Under the pieces are notes generated by a model. The model ran no database searches. It was not told the DNA's origin and saw only the letters and a program-made list of their open reading frames with translations. Of a stretch of DNA of 64,000 nt, positions 21,411-32,510 are shown one piece after another. Position 1 is the first letter of the stretch. Every line of letters starts with the position of its first letter. The DNA comes from Rachycentron canadum (taxonomy: Eukaryota > Chordata > Actinopteri > Carangiformes > Rachycentridae), in contig CM076669.1 in assembly GCA_038496675.1 (NCBI GenBank), positions 16,524,596 to 16,588,595 of the forward strand, read 5' to 3'. Both the position numbers and the translations under genes were made by a program.

Positions 21411-21588
21411 ATGGGTAAGGGATCACTTGTCGATTCAACATCTGCTTCTTGATTCTCTTTCTTTTTTCTTCCCATTGCGAACCTGCTATCTGTTTTGATA
21501 CTCCACTTCCTGTCACGGATGTGATCTTTAAGCACACAATCAGATGGAGTCAGCAAACAGATATACAATGTGATCCAGCAGTGACAAC

Positions 21589-21589
<1 letters not shown>

Positions 21590-21630
<41 letters not shown>
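21590..21630. repeat. (AAT)n microsatellite
   Basis: About 13 perfect units within the hAT-like element. Confidence 0.95.
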
Positions 21631-21835
21631 GGAACCTCTGTTTTTAGTTTATCACAGTGACAAACCTTAATATGAGGGGTGGAAAAAGGAAACTGGTTTT
21701 AAAACATTTTAATGTTTCAAACCTTTAATTTATTTATTATATTTTTATTATTTGTTCTTATAGTAAAATCTTTCACCAAAAGTGTACAGGTTGGGAACCA
21801 CTGGTCGACATCATATAATGAGTCTTTATGAGATT

Positions 21836-21935
21836 CTTTATGCAGATGACATACTATTTTCAAGCAAGCCAGACACATCAACAGAAAAATCCTTAAACTG
21901 TATTGTATTGATAACTTTTTAAAAATCTCATTGAA
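21836..21935 (+). pseudogene. L1-like LINE, palm motif remnant
   Basis: The frame from about 21820 reads 'MSLYEILYADDILFSSKPDT', with intact YADD, the catalytic palm motif of reverse transcriptases, in the L1 context SLYADDxLLFxSxPxTS. A stop-rich AT stretch follows. It continues the fragment at 20722-21080 after the hAT-like insertion. Confidence 0.8.
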
Positions 21936-22084
21936 TCTGTTGAATTTTATTTTCCTGTAATGTTTGTTGTGTGATAAATGTTAATTATTGACATGTGATG
22001 GAATTTAAATAAACTTTAATTATTGTCCCGTGGTTGTCTGTCTCCACCACCCAGACTAGCTTCAGAATATATTGCAGTTTAACC

Positions 22085-22400
22085 AGAATCATTTCAAATG
22101 AGTTTTTGAAGGAAACCCCTCAACACGTTACTGAGATACGGCGTTCACAAGGCCAAAACACTGTTTGACCTTTGACCACCAAAATCTAATCAGTTTATCT
22201 ATAATTTGTGCCAAGTTTGACGTTTGGCTTCACATGGTCAAAGCTCACTAAGAGCTTGACCTTTGACCTTTGCCCACCAAAATCCAGTCAGTTAATCCTT
22301 GAGTCCAAGGGAATGATTGCACCAAATTTGAATAAGTTTCATGCGATATCCTGTCCATTAGAATGAGATGGACGTCCGTGCGTACAGACGGACGGATGCT
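22085..22400 (+). repeat. Dispersed teleost repeat G
   Basis: 'tactgagatacggcgttcac', two copies of 'tgacctttgaccaccaaaat'-like text, 'ccttgagtccaagggaatga', 'caccaaatttgaataagttt' and 'gtacagacggacggatg'. A shorter piece is at 7566-7682. Internal repetition of the 'tgacctttgacc' module is visible. Confidence 0.75.
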
Positions 22401-22891
22401 TCCACACTGATGACAGCTAGGTATAAATAGTATGTTTTAAATATATATTTCATGTAGTTATTTATTAAAACCACCCTGACCCTATTGACAAGGTTCTGCT
22501 GGAAAAGCCAAAAAGAAATGTTTGGAGCTCGACAGAAACACAAATGTGAATGAGGCCTCGAAGCTGCTAATACCTGTAACTTAACAAGCTGAAATCCCGT
22601 CAGTGGTAGAAAAATCATTCATTTGCCACAGCTTGGGGTAAAATCACTAACTGCACTCTGGCCCTGAAGATTTACCTGTATTTGGCCAGAGATAAATAAA
22701 TAAAATTAGTTATTCACTTCATTTATACCTTCACCCTTACACACGTCAGTACTCACAACTGCCTTTGGTGCAACAGTAGACAATGTTAATACACACATAC
22801 TGTTGATAGTGAGTCACTTTTTCTGCAATAATGTGCATATGTGCATTTCAATGAACGTGAAAATATGATAAAAACACTGAGTTAATCGTGA
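22401..22891. other. No recognised feature
   Basis: AT-rich, no repeat match, no coding frame with recognisable content. Confidence 0.4.
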
Positions 22892-23174
22892 TTAAGGCTG
22901 TTACATGATCTATTAATCTATCAATTATTTTCTGTCATATTATTCAATTAAATGTTTTGTTTGTTTGGGAAAAAATGAGAATTTCTCACAGCTCATGTTG
23001 ATGATTTTCAAATTTCGTGTCTGACCAACAGTTCAGAACCTAAAGACAGTTAGTTTGCTGATGAAAGACAAGAAAAAGCATCACAACCTGACATTTGAGC
23101 ACAGAAGAGGGAAAAGGTTGTCATCTTTTCTGTTGGTCAGATAATCAATTAATTAACTGAACACTGCAGCTCTA
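22892..23174. mobile_element. Palindromic MITE-like repeat F
   Basis: Left 'aaggctgttacatgatctat' plus 'taatctatcaattattttct' is matched on the right by 'cagataatcaattaattaac' and 'tgcagctcta'. It is a decayed copy of the very common fish element whose ends read like agggctgcaact..gattaatcgatt. Noncoding; probably mobilised in trans by a DNA transposase. Confidence 0.75.
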
Positions 23175-23486
23175 ATAATGACAATATTACACAGTGATTT
23201 ACAATGTTTGATTGTTCTGAAGCCATTATTATCCATCTTCCCCCTCGTTTGAAAGTGATATATTTGATTGTGATATAATAGCAGTGGCTAAAGTAAAGAC
23301 AGGAAGGAAATTAGGAGGAATTTGAAATTAAAATACCAATATATTAAACTCCTAATGGACAAACTCTCCCTTGATGGTCTGCAGTTGGAAAAAAAAATGA
23401 CCCCTTAGACCAGTTTTCCTACCTGGGGGTATGCAGGTGACATAAAGCAGGGCCCAATACAATCCTATGCTACAACCTCATAGGGT

Positions 23487-23506
23487 AAAGAAAGAAAGAA
23501 AGAAAG
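23487..23506. repeat. (AAAG)n microsatellite
   Basis: About five AAAG units just left of the Tc1-like element. Confidence 0.85.
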
Positions 23507-23521
23507 GAGGGAAATATCAGA

Positions 23522-24095
23522 ACACTGATCAGCCATAACATTATGACCAGGTGAAGTAATTACACTGATTACCTGGTTACCATGGTGACCTGTCAGTGGT
23601 GGATATATCAGGCAGCAGCTGAACATTTAGTCCAGAAGTTGATGTGTTGAAGCAGGAAAAATGGTCAAGTGTGAGGATGTGAGGGACTTTGACTTTGACC
23701 AAACTGTGATGAGACGACTGAGTCAGAGCTTCTCCAACACTGCAGCTCTGTGGGATGTTCCTGGGCTGCAGTGGTCAGGACCTACCAGAAGTGGTCCAAG
23801 GAGGGAGAACCACTGGACCACAGACAGGGTCAGGGGTCAAGGCTCAGTGATGGTGGTGGGGAGTGAAGGCTGGACCCTGTGGTCTGATCCAACAGAAGCT
23901 CTGGAGCTCAGACTGATGAAGAAGTTCATGCTGGTTCTGATGGAACCTCGATATTTCCAGGACTTAAAGGATCTGCTGCTAACGTCTTGGTCCACAGCTC
24001 CCCTTCAGAGGTCTAGAGGTCCAGGCCTTGATGGGGGCAAAAGGGGACCTACACAATATTCGGCAGATGGTCATAATGTTATGACTGATCTGTGT
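23522..24095 (+). pseudogene. Internally deleted Tc1-like transposon with both TIRs
   Basis: The ends acactgatcagccataaca (23522) and, inverted, acacagatcagtcataacat (to 24095) match with two differences over 28 bases. The open frame 23661-24134 starts like a Tc1 transposase (DFDFDQTVMRRLSQSFSNTA, the first helix-turn-helix). A lost base then shifts the frame: 'TYQKWSKEG' is in another frame near 23780. The original frame returns with 'RYFQDLKDLLLTSW' and ends 'GPTQY', the family's C-terminus. The DDE catalytic core is deleted. It is nonautonomous; the 157-codon frame is an accident of decay. Confidence 0.85.
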
Positions 24096-25429
24096 GTATG
24101 GCGTCCAAGATACAGAGACATATTTAAATTCTAGTCCTGGGATTCAGGGTTTGTTTCAGATCTGTATGAAGCTGCTGTGGCATATGATGAGTGTGAAGGG
24201 AAATATATTAAAAATGCAAGTACAAAGTGAGAATTTTTTTTTTTTTTTTTGTTCAAAATAGTTCGAAACAAACAGTTCAAAATATGATTGTGAATAATTA
24301 GTTCAGATTTTTGTTCTATAATTACTCATATTGTATTTTACAATTGCACATATTTCCCCTCATAAATGAGTGACAGTGTGTTTGTTAATGTCTTAAAACA
24401 ACTGTAGTGGTGAATTATTCATGGTGAGACTATCAACCATGATATCTCTAATCTTGATGCTGCTCAGGAGGCCACAGCAAGACAAGCAGAAAAGTTGCAC
24501 AACAAAATGCAACCCAGGTCTCTTTTATATAAAAGAGTTAGCAGAGTAAAAAATTCCAAGCATATATGTGACTGTGCGCTGTCAATGTGGATCTAATAAT
24601 GAAGGAACCTTAGCCTCCACTGGTATTGCCTCCCTCACAATCCCACAGTATCAATTGAGTCAATCAGAGCTTATTCCAAAGGCTGGGATAGGACACCAGG
24701 ACCTTATTTCCAGATAGAGGCTTGGCATTATCATTCATATTAAACAATAACCCAATGGCACTTATTTTCAGAGAACAATATCAGTGGTTAATCAATAATG
24801 CATCCAAGGTTCAATTTGAAATTGATATTCTGCTTGCAGTCAATATCATGTGGCTACTCAGCTACAGCTCTCTGTCTGTGAAGAAATTACCCAGCTAAAT
24901 AATCAAATGCTATAGTGTGAGTGGCTGCTACACAGCAGATATTTATCTCCTGGGAGGACAGCTTAATATCGCAGGAAATATTAATATAAGAGGAGGACAA
25001 GCAAATACTTGTGGAGATAAGATGACTGCTATCAAGCAGCTAAACGATTTTCGACTACCACATGTCAATAATAGGAAAGCTTATGCATTTGTAAAAGTTC
25101 TGCTTTATTGCCGATTTACATAGAAATTGCCTTATTTTAAACTAAATAGGGACTTCTTTCATTCACTTATTATAGCTTTTTATCCAAGGTCTGGGATAGG
25201 GTAAGGTATTGATTGAGAGCGTTTCTATGCCAGTGGCCATGCACTGATGGAGCAATTTTCAACAATTAAGAATGGCCTTCCCATTCAATTGTTACCTATC
25301 AGAGTGGGTAAATAACATAAGTGCATTTCCTCATATACTACACACAAGACCAGTTTTGGAGTATTTGTATTTGTCTGTTTGTAGTGCATTCGTGTATTTG
25401 GTTGTGTTATGACTATTTGAACTCTAAAG
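24096..25429. other. No recognised feature
   Basis: A T run lies at 24234-24250. The rest is AT-rich sequence without a recognised repeat or exon. A plus-strand frame at 24917-25123 has no known domain. Confidence 0.4.
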
Positions 25430-25550
25430 GCTACCATCCACTCTTTAGGGAATTTGCCATTTTGTAGTTCTGTCTGAATGTATAGTGAGAATTATTATAC
25501 CCTATATTGTGGATTCATAGTATTCCACCCACAGCCCATCACATTTCTGT
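25430..25550 (+). repeat. Probable hAT-related dispersed repeat, fragment
   Basis: 'actctttagggaatttgcca', 'ttttgtagttctgtctgaat' and 'tatagtgagaattattatac' match from memory a fish repeat built of 'tttagtggactat' words. Ends unclear. Confidence 0.4.
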
Positions 25551-25554
25551 GTCC

Positions 25555-25800
25555 CCTCTGTTGTTGCTTGTGATACTTGCAGCATGTCTCTGTATTTGCT
25601 TGTGCCGTGCGTTTGATGAACATGGGTTTCATTAATTTGCATGTGTTTGAACTCTCAGGGCCACTGTACTTAAAGGTTACATTCAACATGACATCACCCA
25701 TCGGTTTGTGAGCTGCAGTTTAAAGCATCGACTGTGTAATTTGTCTGTCGGCCACCTTGTTTTTTATAAAATCAGAAGAAGCCATATTTTTTTTACAGCG
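25555..25800 (+). repeat. Repeat family A, variant copy (A9)
   Basis: Same variant head as 11945-12178 ('gatacttgcagcatgtctct', 'ctcagggccactgtacttaa') joined to 'cggtttgtgagctgcagttt'. It ends in 'agaagccatatttttttt'. Confidence 0.8.
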
Positions 25801-27474
25801 TCTATTTATTACCTCAGTAAACACTGTCGCTCTGTAATGACATAATTTATGTCATATTATGAGACACGTAAATACAGTTTTGGTTCATAATGAAGCTGGT
25901 AGGCAAATTTAGTCTTGGTGATAATTGAGAAACACTGGCAGTCTCTCATTGTGCACTTGCCTATGTAGGTGCATATTACTCTCTTGATAATCTGTCCTGA
26001 AATAAAATAGTAAAATAGAGCAACACTGACTTAAGACCAGTTTCTTGTTGGTTAATTGTTTTCCAATGTCTATGTCCAATGTGCAAACAATGTTCCTGAC
26101 CTCACCTAATTTTAACACCATCATGTCCATGGTTGTTCAAATGTATTTACTATTTAAATAACATGGGCACTGGATGGGAAAATGACTACTGTGTCTGTCT
26201 GGAAGCTACAAAGAAATTTGCATTGTACTGTAAGATGGGGCCCTGAGTGTTTTTTCCTATTATCTTTGAGTCCTCAAACATTGAGCCATGTACATTTACA
26301 GAGAGCTGCCATTGATGTGGGTTTGATAGACCTAGGAAGAACAATTCTTAAGTCTATTTGTACACACAATAAACCCATCTGTAAGTGGTGAACACACACA
26401 CTCAAGGGAGAGTGAGCACACACACCTGGAGCAGTGGGCAGCCATGGTGCAGCACCCGGGGAGCAGTTGGGGGTTAGGTAGGTTCATTAGCATCCACTCC
26501 TCAGTCTCCTCTCAAACCATTAGGGAAATATAGTTTCAAGCTTTGTGACCTGTTCAAGATGTAAAAAAGCCTCTTTGATGCTACAGAGCTACTACACAAC
26601 AAGCCAGTGTTGTAATGTGGTCCAACATAAGCCCATATGGTAAATGAGTACAACGCTCCATGGCAGCAGATATGTTATCCGTGTAAACAGTGAGGCTGGC
26701 GACATGCATGAAATACAACTGCCTCCACAGACCCCCACAAATGATTATTGATGAAAACATAATGGTGGATTGTGTTCTCCCTCTGTGGCTCAGCATCTCC
26801 ACACAAAGACCATAAGAATAATTATTATTTCAACAGAACAAATATTACCCCTTGGGCTCCAATTATTTTCATGCATTGGCTCCTTCAGTGTCTGACTAGA
26901 TTCTTTTTAATGGTAAAATAAAAAAAAAAAAAAGTGTTGTGCTTCCACCCCGTGTGTTAAAACTGAGCTGCTATGTGATGCATAATGAGGCTGGGTCATG
27001 GAGATGATATATTCACTGTATCTCACTTCTACACAACAGAGCACGTGAAGCAAGACAGGAAGTGAAGGGAATGCGTTTGGAAGGATGCTGTAAGGTGCCA
27101 GGGCTCTCTGACACTTTCCACTATAGGTAGCGCTTTTTGTTTCCAAACAACATAAAGCCAAATGGAGGAGGGGCCCATTACCATGTTTGACTTGGACCCC
27201 AATTCACTTTACACACCCCTTTTGTATGCAGTGGCAATAATGCAAAAAAAAAAATTGTGCTCTTTCCTTCAGCTATTTCATTTTGATCGATGAATTACGC
27301 TATTTTTCATACAAATAGATCTTTATTCTTAACCTATAATTAGAGATTAACTGATGGCAACAGAACAAGCCCGAAAGACAACACTTTACTTATCATCACT
27401 GTATAATGTTGCATCAGCAAATTTGTCTATGTCCACATTATGAATATCCACTCTGCTTTTATCTCAGTTTTGGT
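25801..27474. other. Single-copy-looking DNA, no gene
   Basis: No repeat family recognised. 26170-26400 and 26560-27180 are high-complexity blocks without repeat resemblance, candidate conserved noncoding elements. A short A run is at 26929-26943. No splice-flanked coding frame noticed. Confidence 0.35.
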
Positions 27475-27860
27475 CATCACCAACTCACCTTGCAGACACA
27501 AAGCCGGCCACTGATGTCATTGGAAGTTGATATTTGGCTGAATGTAGGTTGTGACATGTCTAATGCTAATGTTAATTTCACACAGCTTCTGATATTTAAT
27601 TGATTTTAAGTTGTGTTGTTAAGCACCAAAATCCAATGTTCCAAATGTATCATGTCAAGGTTATCTTGACGAAAACAAATTCACATTCAAGACATGATCA
27701 AAATCCATCACATCAACAAAACATCAGCTAAACATCACAATATCAATTAGCCAACACTGGGTTTCATCAAGCTAATTTTCCAATAAATTGCCTCTGTCAA
27801 ATGTTACAGTTATTAGTGTCTAACATCTTTCTGATGTTACGTTGACGTCCTGTGTCAGGT
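27475..27860 (+). repeat. Dispersed repeat I, copy 1
   Basis: 'ccaactcaccttgcagacac', 'ggccactgatgtcattggaa', 'gttgatatttggctgaatgt', then 'tgttgttaagcaccaaaatc'. The first 110 bases recur inverted at 62140-62275. It resembles the fish repeat made of 'gatgtcaacatctaatg' words. Confidence 0.65.
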
Positions 27861-27991
27861 TCCACTATGTTCACCACTTTAGAGTTGAGAGCAACTGCAT
27901 ACTTGATGGTAATTATAGAACAAATGACAGATTTCCCATTTTCTGTAGATCTCTGATGAAAACATATTGACATCTATAACAATCTATAAAA

Positions 27992-28310
27992 AGTCTCTAG
28001 TTTCAAGTCTTCAATACAACATGATGTTCATTTTTTAAATGATGGTCCATTTAGAGGAAAATAGACCATAAAGCAGGGGATGATTTAGGGCGTGGCTCCC
28101 CTGTGATTGACAGACTGTACCACCCAATCAGGACAGAGTACAGAGCAGGTCAGATCCACCCCTCACTCCTCAGCTCCACCTTCTCCTCCAAATAGTTTCT
28201 TCTGGTTTAAAAAGCCAACATGGCCGATGGCTAAATTACAAACTTGGCTTCAAAATGGCGGCTCACAAACCAACGAGTGACATCACAGTGTGTTGACACT
28301 TGATAAATGC
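27992..28310 (-). repeat. Repeat family A, copy A5
   Basis: Starts 'agtctctagtttcaagtctt' and ends 'ctcacaaaccaacgagtgac'. Lacks the 'gccccctgatggtc' end present in A4. Confidence 0.85.
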
Positions 28311-29349
28311 TTTGAATTTCTAAAAAAGTTGAAAGTTAAAAAAGAAGTTTCAGTGTGTTTGACAACTTCAGTATATTCTGTGACACACATGTTCTAACTG
28401 AACTGCAGCTACATGATGGGGAGAAATAGTCAATTATTCTTCAATATAGTCAAATATAAATATTAAGATATATTCCTTCAAATATTCAAACACAAGTTAT
28501 TTTATGTCTTCAGAATAAAATCAAATGGAAATATTCAAGATGTTTTGAGCATAATTTCAACCCGTATCTCCAAAATCCATGTTTAGCTGTACAACATGCA
28601 ACAAGTATGACTGAAGCTACACATGGCTCAACCATTGGTTGACAAGGACAGATATTAATATGTGATATCTAATGTGATGTTTTATGCATATTGAAGTGTC
28701 ACTGAATAGGCTAGTTCTACGTAGCCTTATATACTATAGAATTACATTGGTGTTTTGTCCACATAACTCCTCCATACATATTTATGCTACAACAGCTACG
28801 TCACTGATTGACCCATTTAATGGAAAATGACCCAACGCAGCGCAAATGACTCAAGCCAACTTTTGCTCCATGCGAAGACTGGTATCATCAAAGACAGAGT
28901 AAAGTTTATTCCAACTAATTGGCAGCAACATAAAAGGGAGATTGAGCAGCATTGGAAGACACAGAAAAACCTCCAAATCTTTTTTTTTTTTTTGAAAATT
29001 GTCTGTTTTCTTTCATATGGCAAAAACAAAGCATTTGCTCGTTAATGATGAAAGAGCTCCATAACTCCCATGTTGATTGACGATCACTGAGATGTATGAC
29101 ACCTCTCAACTTGTCATAGAGGAGTTATTTGTACTCTGCTGCGATCCATTCTGTGAGGAAAGACCAGATGTCCCATCTTAATTAGGCCAGCAGTGATGTT
29201 TTTAATGACTTCTAGCCCATTACAGGCGACAGAAGAGTTTTCAGATCTTCCTCCTGTCACTCCTATGGGCCTGCTGCTCTTTGTCTCAGGCTGGAATGTG
29301 AGTTTTGACACATATAAATCCTCCAAAGACAGTTGGGGAGAGAGACAAC
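28311..29349. other. No gene; candidate conserved noncoding block 28800-29330
   Basis: 28311-28790 is AT-rich and unremarkable. 28800-29330 has no repeat resemblance, even composition and words such as 'catatggcaaaaacaaagca', 'tgttgattgacgatcactga' and 'cccatcttaattaggccagc' typical of vertebrate conserved noncoding elements. A T run (28980-28993) interrupts it. A plus-strand frame at 28827-29045 looks peptide-like but has no recognised domain. Confidence 0.35.
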
Positions 29350-29417
29350 ATGCACTTGTGCATGTGTGCGTGTGTGTGCATGCGTGCGTGTGCGTTTGTG
29401 TGTACACATGCACACAT
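29350..29417. repeat. Alternating purine-pyrimidine (TG/CG/CA) tract
   Basis: Nearly 70 bases of alternating TG, CG and CA, including 'catgcgtgcgtgtgcg'. Such DNA can adopt left-handed Z form. Confidence 0.8.
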
Positions 29418-29765
29418 AAATGAAAGCTGCAGACAAAAAAATGAGAGCAACTTTCCCTAATGTGTTCCATGTTCGTTTATCATGCGCACTTCATTTATGG
29501 GAATGTGGGCATGTATTATAAAATATATTTAATTCATGGTATATAAAGTTGAAAAAGTAGGCCATCGTAGTTGATGCAGGATCTGCTGTGTGTGCTCCTT
29601 AAATAATAGTGCAAAGGAAGGGAAAAAAACACCCTCCAAGGAATCCGTGTAGTTCTCTCTCTAAGGTTTTGAGTCAGACAACACCTTCTATTCCCTTTCT
29701 TCCCTTTCCTTTTGCTTCAGCTTTCTTTCTTGTGTTTGGTTATTCTGTAGTTCTGCTCCCTGACT
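29418..29765. other. No recognised feature
   Basis: Ordinary sequence up to a pyrimidine-rich stretch (29690-29765) leading into the assembly gap. Confidence 0.4.
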
Positions 29766-29784
29766 CCCCCCCCCCCCCCCCCCC
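29766..29784. repeat. Poly-C tract at gap edge
   Basis: 19 consecutive C before 'gccctc' and the run of N. Confidence 0.95.
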
Positions 29785-29790
29785 GCCCTC

Positions 29791-30180
29791 NNNNNNNNNN
29801 NNNNNNNNNNNNNNNNNNNNNNNNNNNNNNNNNNNNNNNNNNNNNNNNNNNNNNNNNNNNNNNNNNNNNNNNNNNNNNNNNNNNNNNNNNNNNNNNNNNN
29901 NNNNNNNNNNNNNNNNNNNNNNNNNNNNNNNNNNNNNNNNNNNNNNNNNNNNNNNNNNNNNNNNNNNNNNNNNNNNNNNNNNNNNNNNNNNNNNNNNNNN
30001 NNNNNNNNNNNNNNNNNNNNNNNNNNNNNNNNNNNNNNNNNNNNNNNNNNNNNNNNNNNNNNNNNNNNNNNNNNNNNNNNNNNNNNNNNNNNNNNNNNNN
30101 NNNNNNNNNNNNNNNNNNNNNNNNNNNNNNNNNNNNNNNNNNNNNNNNNNNNNNNNNNNNNNNNNNNNNNNNNNNNNNNN
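29791..30180. other. Assembly gap, 390 N
   Basis: Undetermined bases between poly-C and a (TA)n run. Open frames drawn through it are meaningless. Confidence 1.
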
Positions 30181-30203
30181 TATATATATATATATATATA
30201 TAT
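30181..30203. repeat. (TA)n microsatellite at gap edge
   Basis: Eleven TA units immediately after the gap, followed by further 'tatatac' words to 30240. Confidence 0.95.
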
Positions 30204-30240
30204 GCTAAAGGTGCATATACATTGTATATACATATATATT

Positions 30241-32329
30241 AGAGCAATATCAGACCAATATATCTGGTCTGACAACATATCAGCTACATCCACATAGCAA
30301 GTCTAATGAGAGGTCAAAATGACCATAATAAAATAAAGGAATAAGGGTGGGACCTGAATTATTCTCTTTGATGTCGGGGGGGACACTCTCTAATTGCCAC
30401 AGCTCTGTACTGTTTCTCTCCCCTCTCCACTCTTTCTGGACAGTGTTCACATGTCTCTCTTTCACCTGCTGTCACTGTACTCAGCCTGAGCCAAACTTTT
30501 TGGAGATATCTCCACCTAAGGCTAGCTCATTTCCACTCAGTATGATGGATGTGAATGCTCTTCATACAATATATCCCCTTTAGACTTTAAGTTCTGAGCA
30601 TCTCAGAAATTGCCTTTTTGTGGATTCATGAGCGAGGGCATTGAAAACCTCCCAGCAGTGCTTTCACCAAACATTTTTCAAAAGGTGTTTGTGTCACCAA
30701 GCTCATCTGGCTCTCCGCTCGAGTCAGTCCTTCCAACCAGCAGCCTCACCCAGTCACAATAGGCAAGACACCCATGGGGGTCAGTGGATGGGGCAGCATC
30801 CTCTCTGTCCACTTGCCTTAACCCAAATGTCATTATACTTTTCATCACAGGATAAACAGTTCTCCTTTTTCACTCAGAATCCCCATTAATGAAAAGTAGG
30901 TCAAGTGCAGAGCTCCAAAAGGAATGCCAAAATCTCCCACCCCTGCACTACCCCTACTGCCTGCCTGACCCCGTGGAAAAACGTGCAGAGAAGGAACTCT
31001 CTCCAGCGATTTGTCACGCTTCTCAGCAAAGCTCTGGCTCACGTTAAATGTATGTACACATCAAAGGAAATGATGAGAATGGCTATTTCACCACTGCTCT
31101 CTGCATTGTTAGATTACTTAAATTCCTCTCCTGCTGGTGAGCAAGGCTGCGTCAAAGGAAAATTAGTCAACAGATCTTATAGAAATGCTAAAGTATCCCA
31201 TGGATGTTATAGAATCAGCCGTGGTTGGGTTTGTACGTGGGATCCCTTCTACCCTTAGTGCAGTCCCTCCTCAAATGAAAGCTCATGTTGTTGTTTCTAC
31301 TGCCTCTGTTTAATCAAGCGGCCCCCTCCCCCTCCACAGCATCATCACAAGCTACTGACACAATGCCTGACTAATCCCACGCCCAGCTTTGGGATATGGC
31401 ACCCACACAGTCAAATGAGCAAACAAAGAAGCCTAAGTCCTCTATACTGGATTAAGGAGGTATAGGAATAATGGTGGGCCATAAATACCCAGTCAGTGAG
31501 TATGGCTGCTGTTGACTCACCCAAGGCACCCTGTACACCAAGCCAAGTGTCTCAGACTGTCTGAGCCCAGCCTAGCTCAGCCCATCTGCTATGACCCTGG
31601 TTCTGGACCTTTAGCAAAATGCAGCGTTGACCATCATGAGTTTTTTTCCCATGAGTCCATGAGTGTGACATCAAAAGTAACACCTCTTATACCTGACTGG
31701 ATGAACTCACCCCTCATTGGGCTCAGTCACTAGTCTCTCACCAGTTTTATCCAAGACTCATGTTTGTCAGAGAGAACAATGAGCTGACTATGGACATACC
31801 ATAATGTCTTTGGTACAACAGAGATTAGTTTGTGTATACTGGGATTTGAAAGTTAAAATTTGACTGCCCATCCTTAGTCATGGCCCTCCAATCAAGACTG
31901 CGAGGATACATTAACTCCCTGCGACTGTGCTAATAGCTGCCACCAGGTTAGCATTAGCAAACCTGATAAGCACATGAGCAAGATTTATTCCTGATTACTG
32001 GCAGTGAACACAACAAATGTGCCTGTTGATAAATCTTACAAAGCTCTTTAGAGCGAACAAACAGTAAGCCATTAGCCGTGATAAGTAGCGATGATTATGT
32101 AGCAACATGGGCACCCACACAGGAAGTCTCCCAATAAATGGGTCATAAATGTGCTTCTAGTGACTCTAGGACTCCTTGCCTTTCTAGCACAGACACAACA
32201 GTAGCTGCTCACGCCTGGTTAGCTCCTCTACAACACAACAATTAAAGCTAGGCCACGCAGTCAGTCAGGTTTCCCCTGACCCCCTCACACTACAAACCTA
32301 CGAGAGCATGTCGTTTGGTAACATGTGAT
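30241..32329. other. Single-copy-looking DNA, no gene
   Basis: No repeat family recognised. 31260-31500 and 31880-32230 are high-complexity blocks with conserved-element texture ('tctgtttaatcaagcggccc', 'aaatgggtcataaatgtgct'). Several short frames (30641-30889, 30905-31258, 31512-31733) lack any recognisable domain or convincing splice context. Confidence 0.35.
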
Positions 32330-32510
32330 AAGCAGCTGAAGCTGACAGGAATGCCATTAATTCTGCTATTATTGGATGAATTGATACTTTGGTCTGATGA
32401 TGGTGAAAAATCAGAGGATCAACAAAGTCAGTAGGATTCATTCTCTAGTCACCGTGAGTATCTATCTGTTCCAAATTTCATGGCAATACATCCAACACGC
32501 AACACGGGTC
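32330..32510 (+). repeat. Dispersed teleost repeat D
   Basis: 'gctgacaggaatgccattaa', 'atcaacaaagtcagtaggat', 'ttcattctctagtcaccgtg' and 'ccaaatttcatggcaataca' are the successive modules of this fish repeat. The word 'gttagcattagcaaacct' at 31949 may be an outlying piece. Confidence 0.75.

Larger units (their letters stand above)
21236..21804. mobile_element. hAT-like nonautonomous element
   Basis: The left end cagtgattcacaacc and the inverted right end cagtggttcccaacc match at 13 of 15 bases, and this word is the canonical end of hAT (Charlie-like) transposons. The interior is noncoding and holds (TTTG)n and (AAT)n tracts. No clear 8-bp target duplication is visible. It splits an L1 remnant. 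Confidence 0.65.

Noticed and set aside
23661..24134. 157-codon frame as a domesticated DNA-binding protein
   Set aside because: The transposase-like reading shifts frame after about 30 residues (TYQKWSKEG is in another frame) and the frame runs through the terminal repeat, so it is decay, not domestication.
29609..30293. Two ~200-codon frames on both strands
   Set aside because: They are mostly translated N from the assembly gap.
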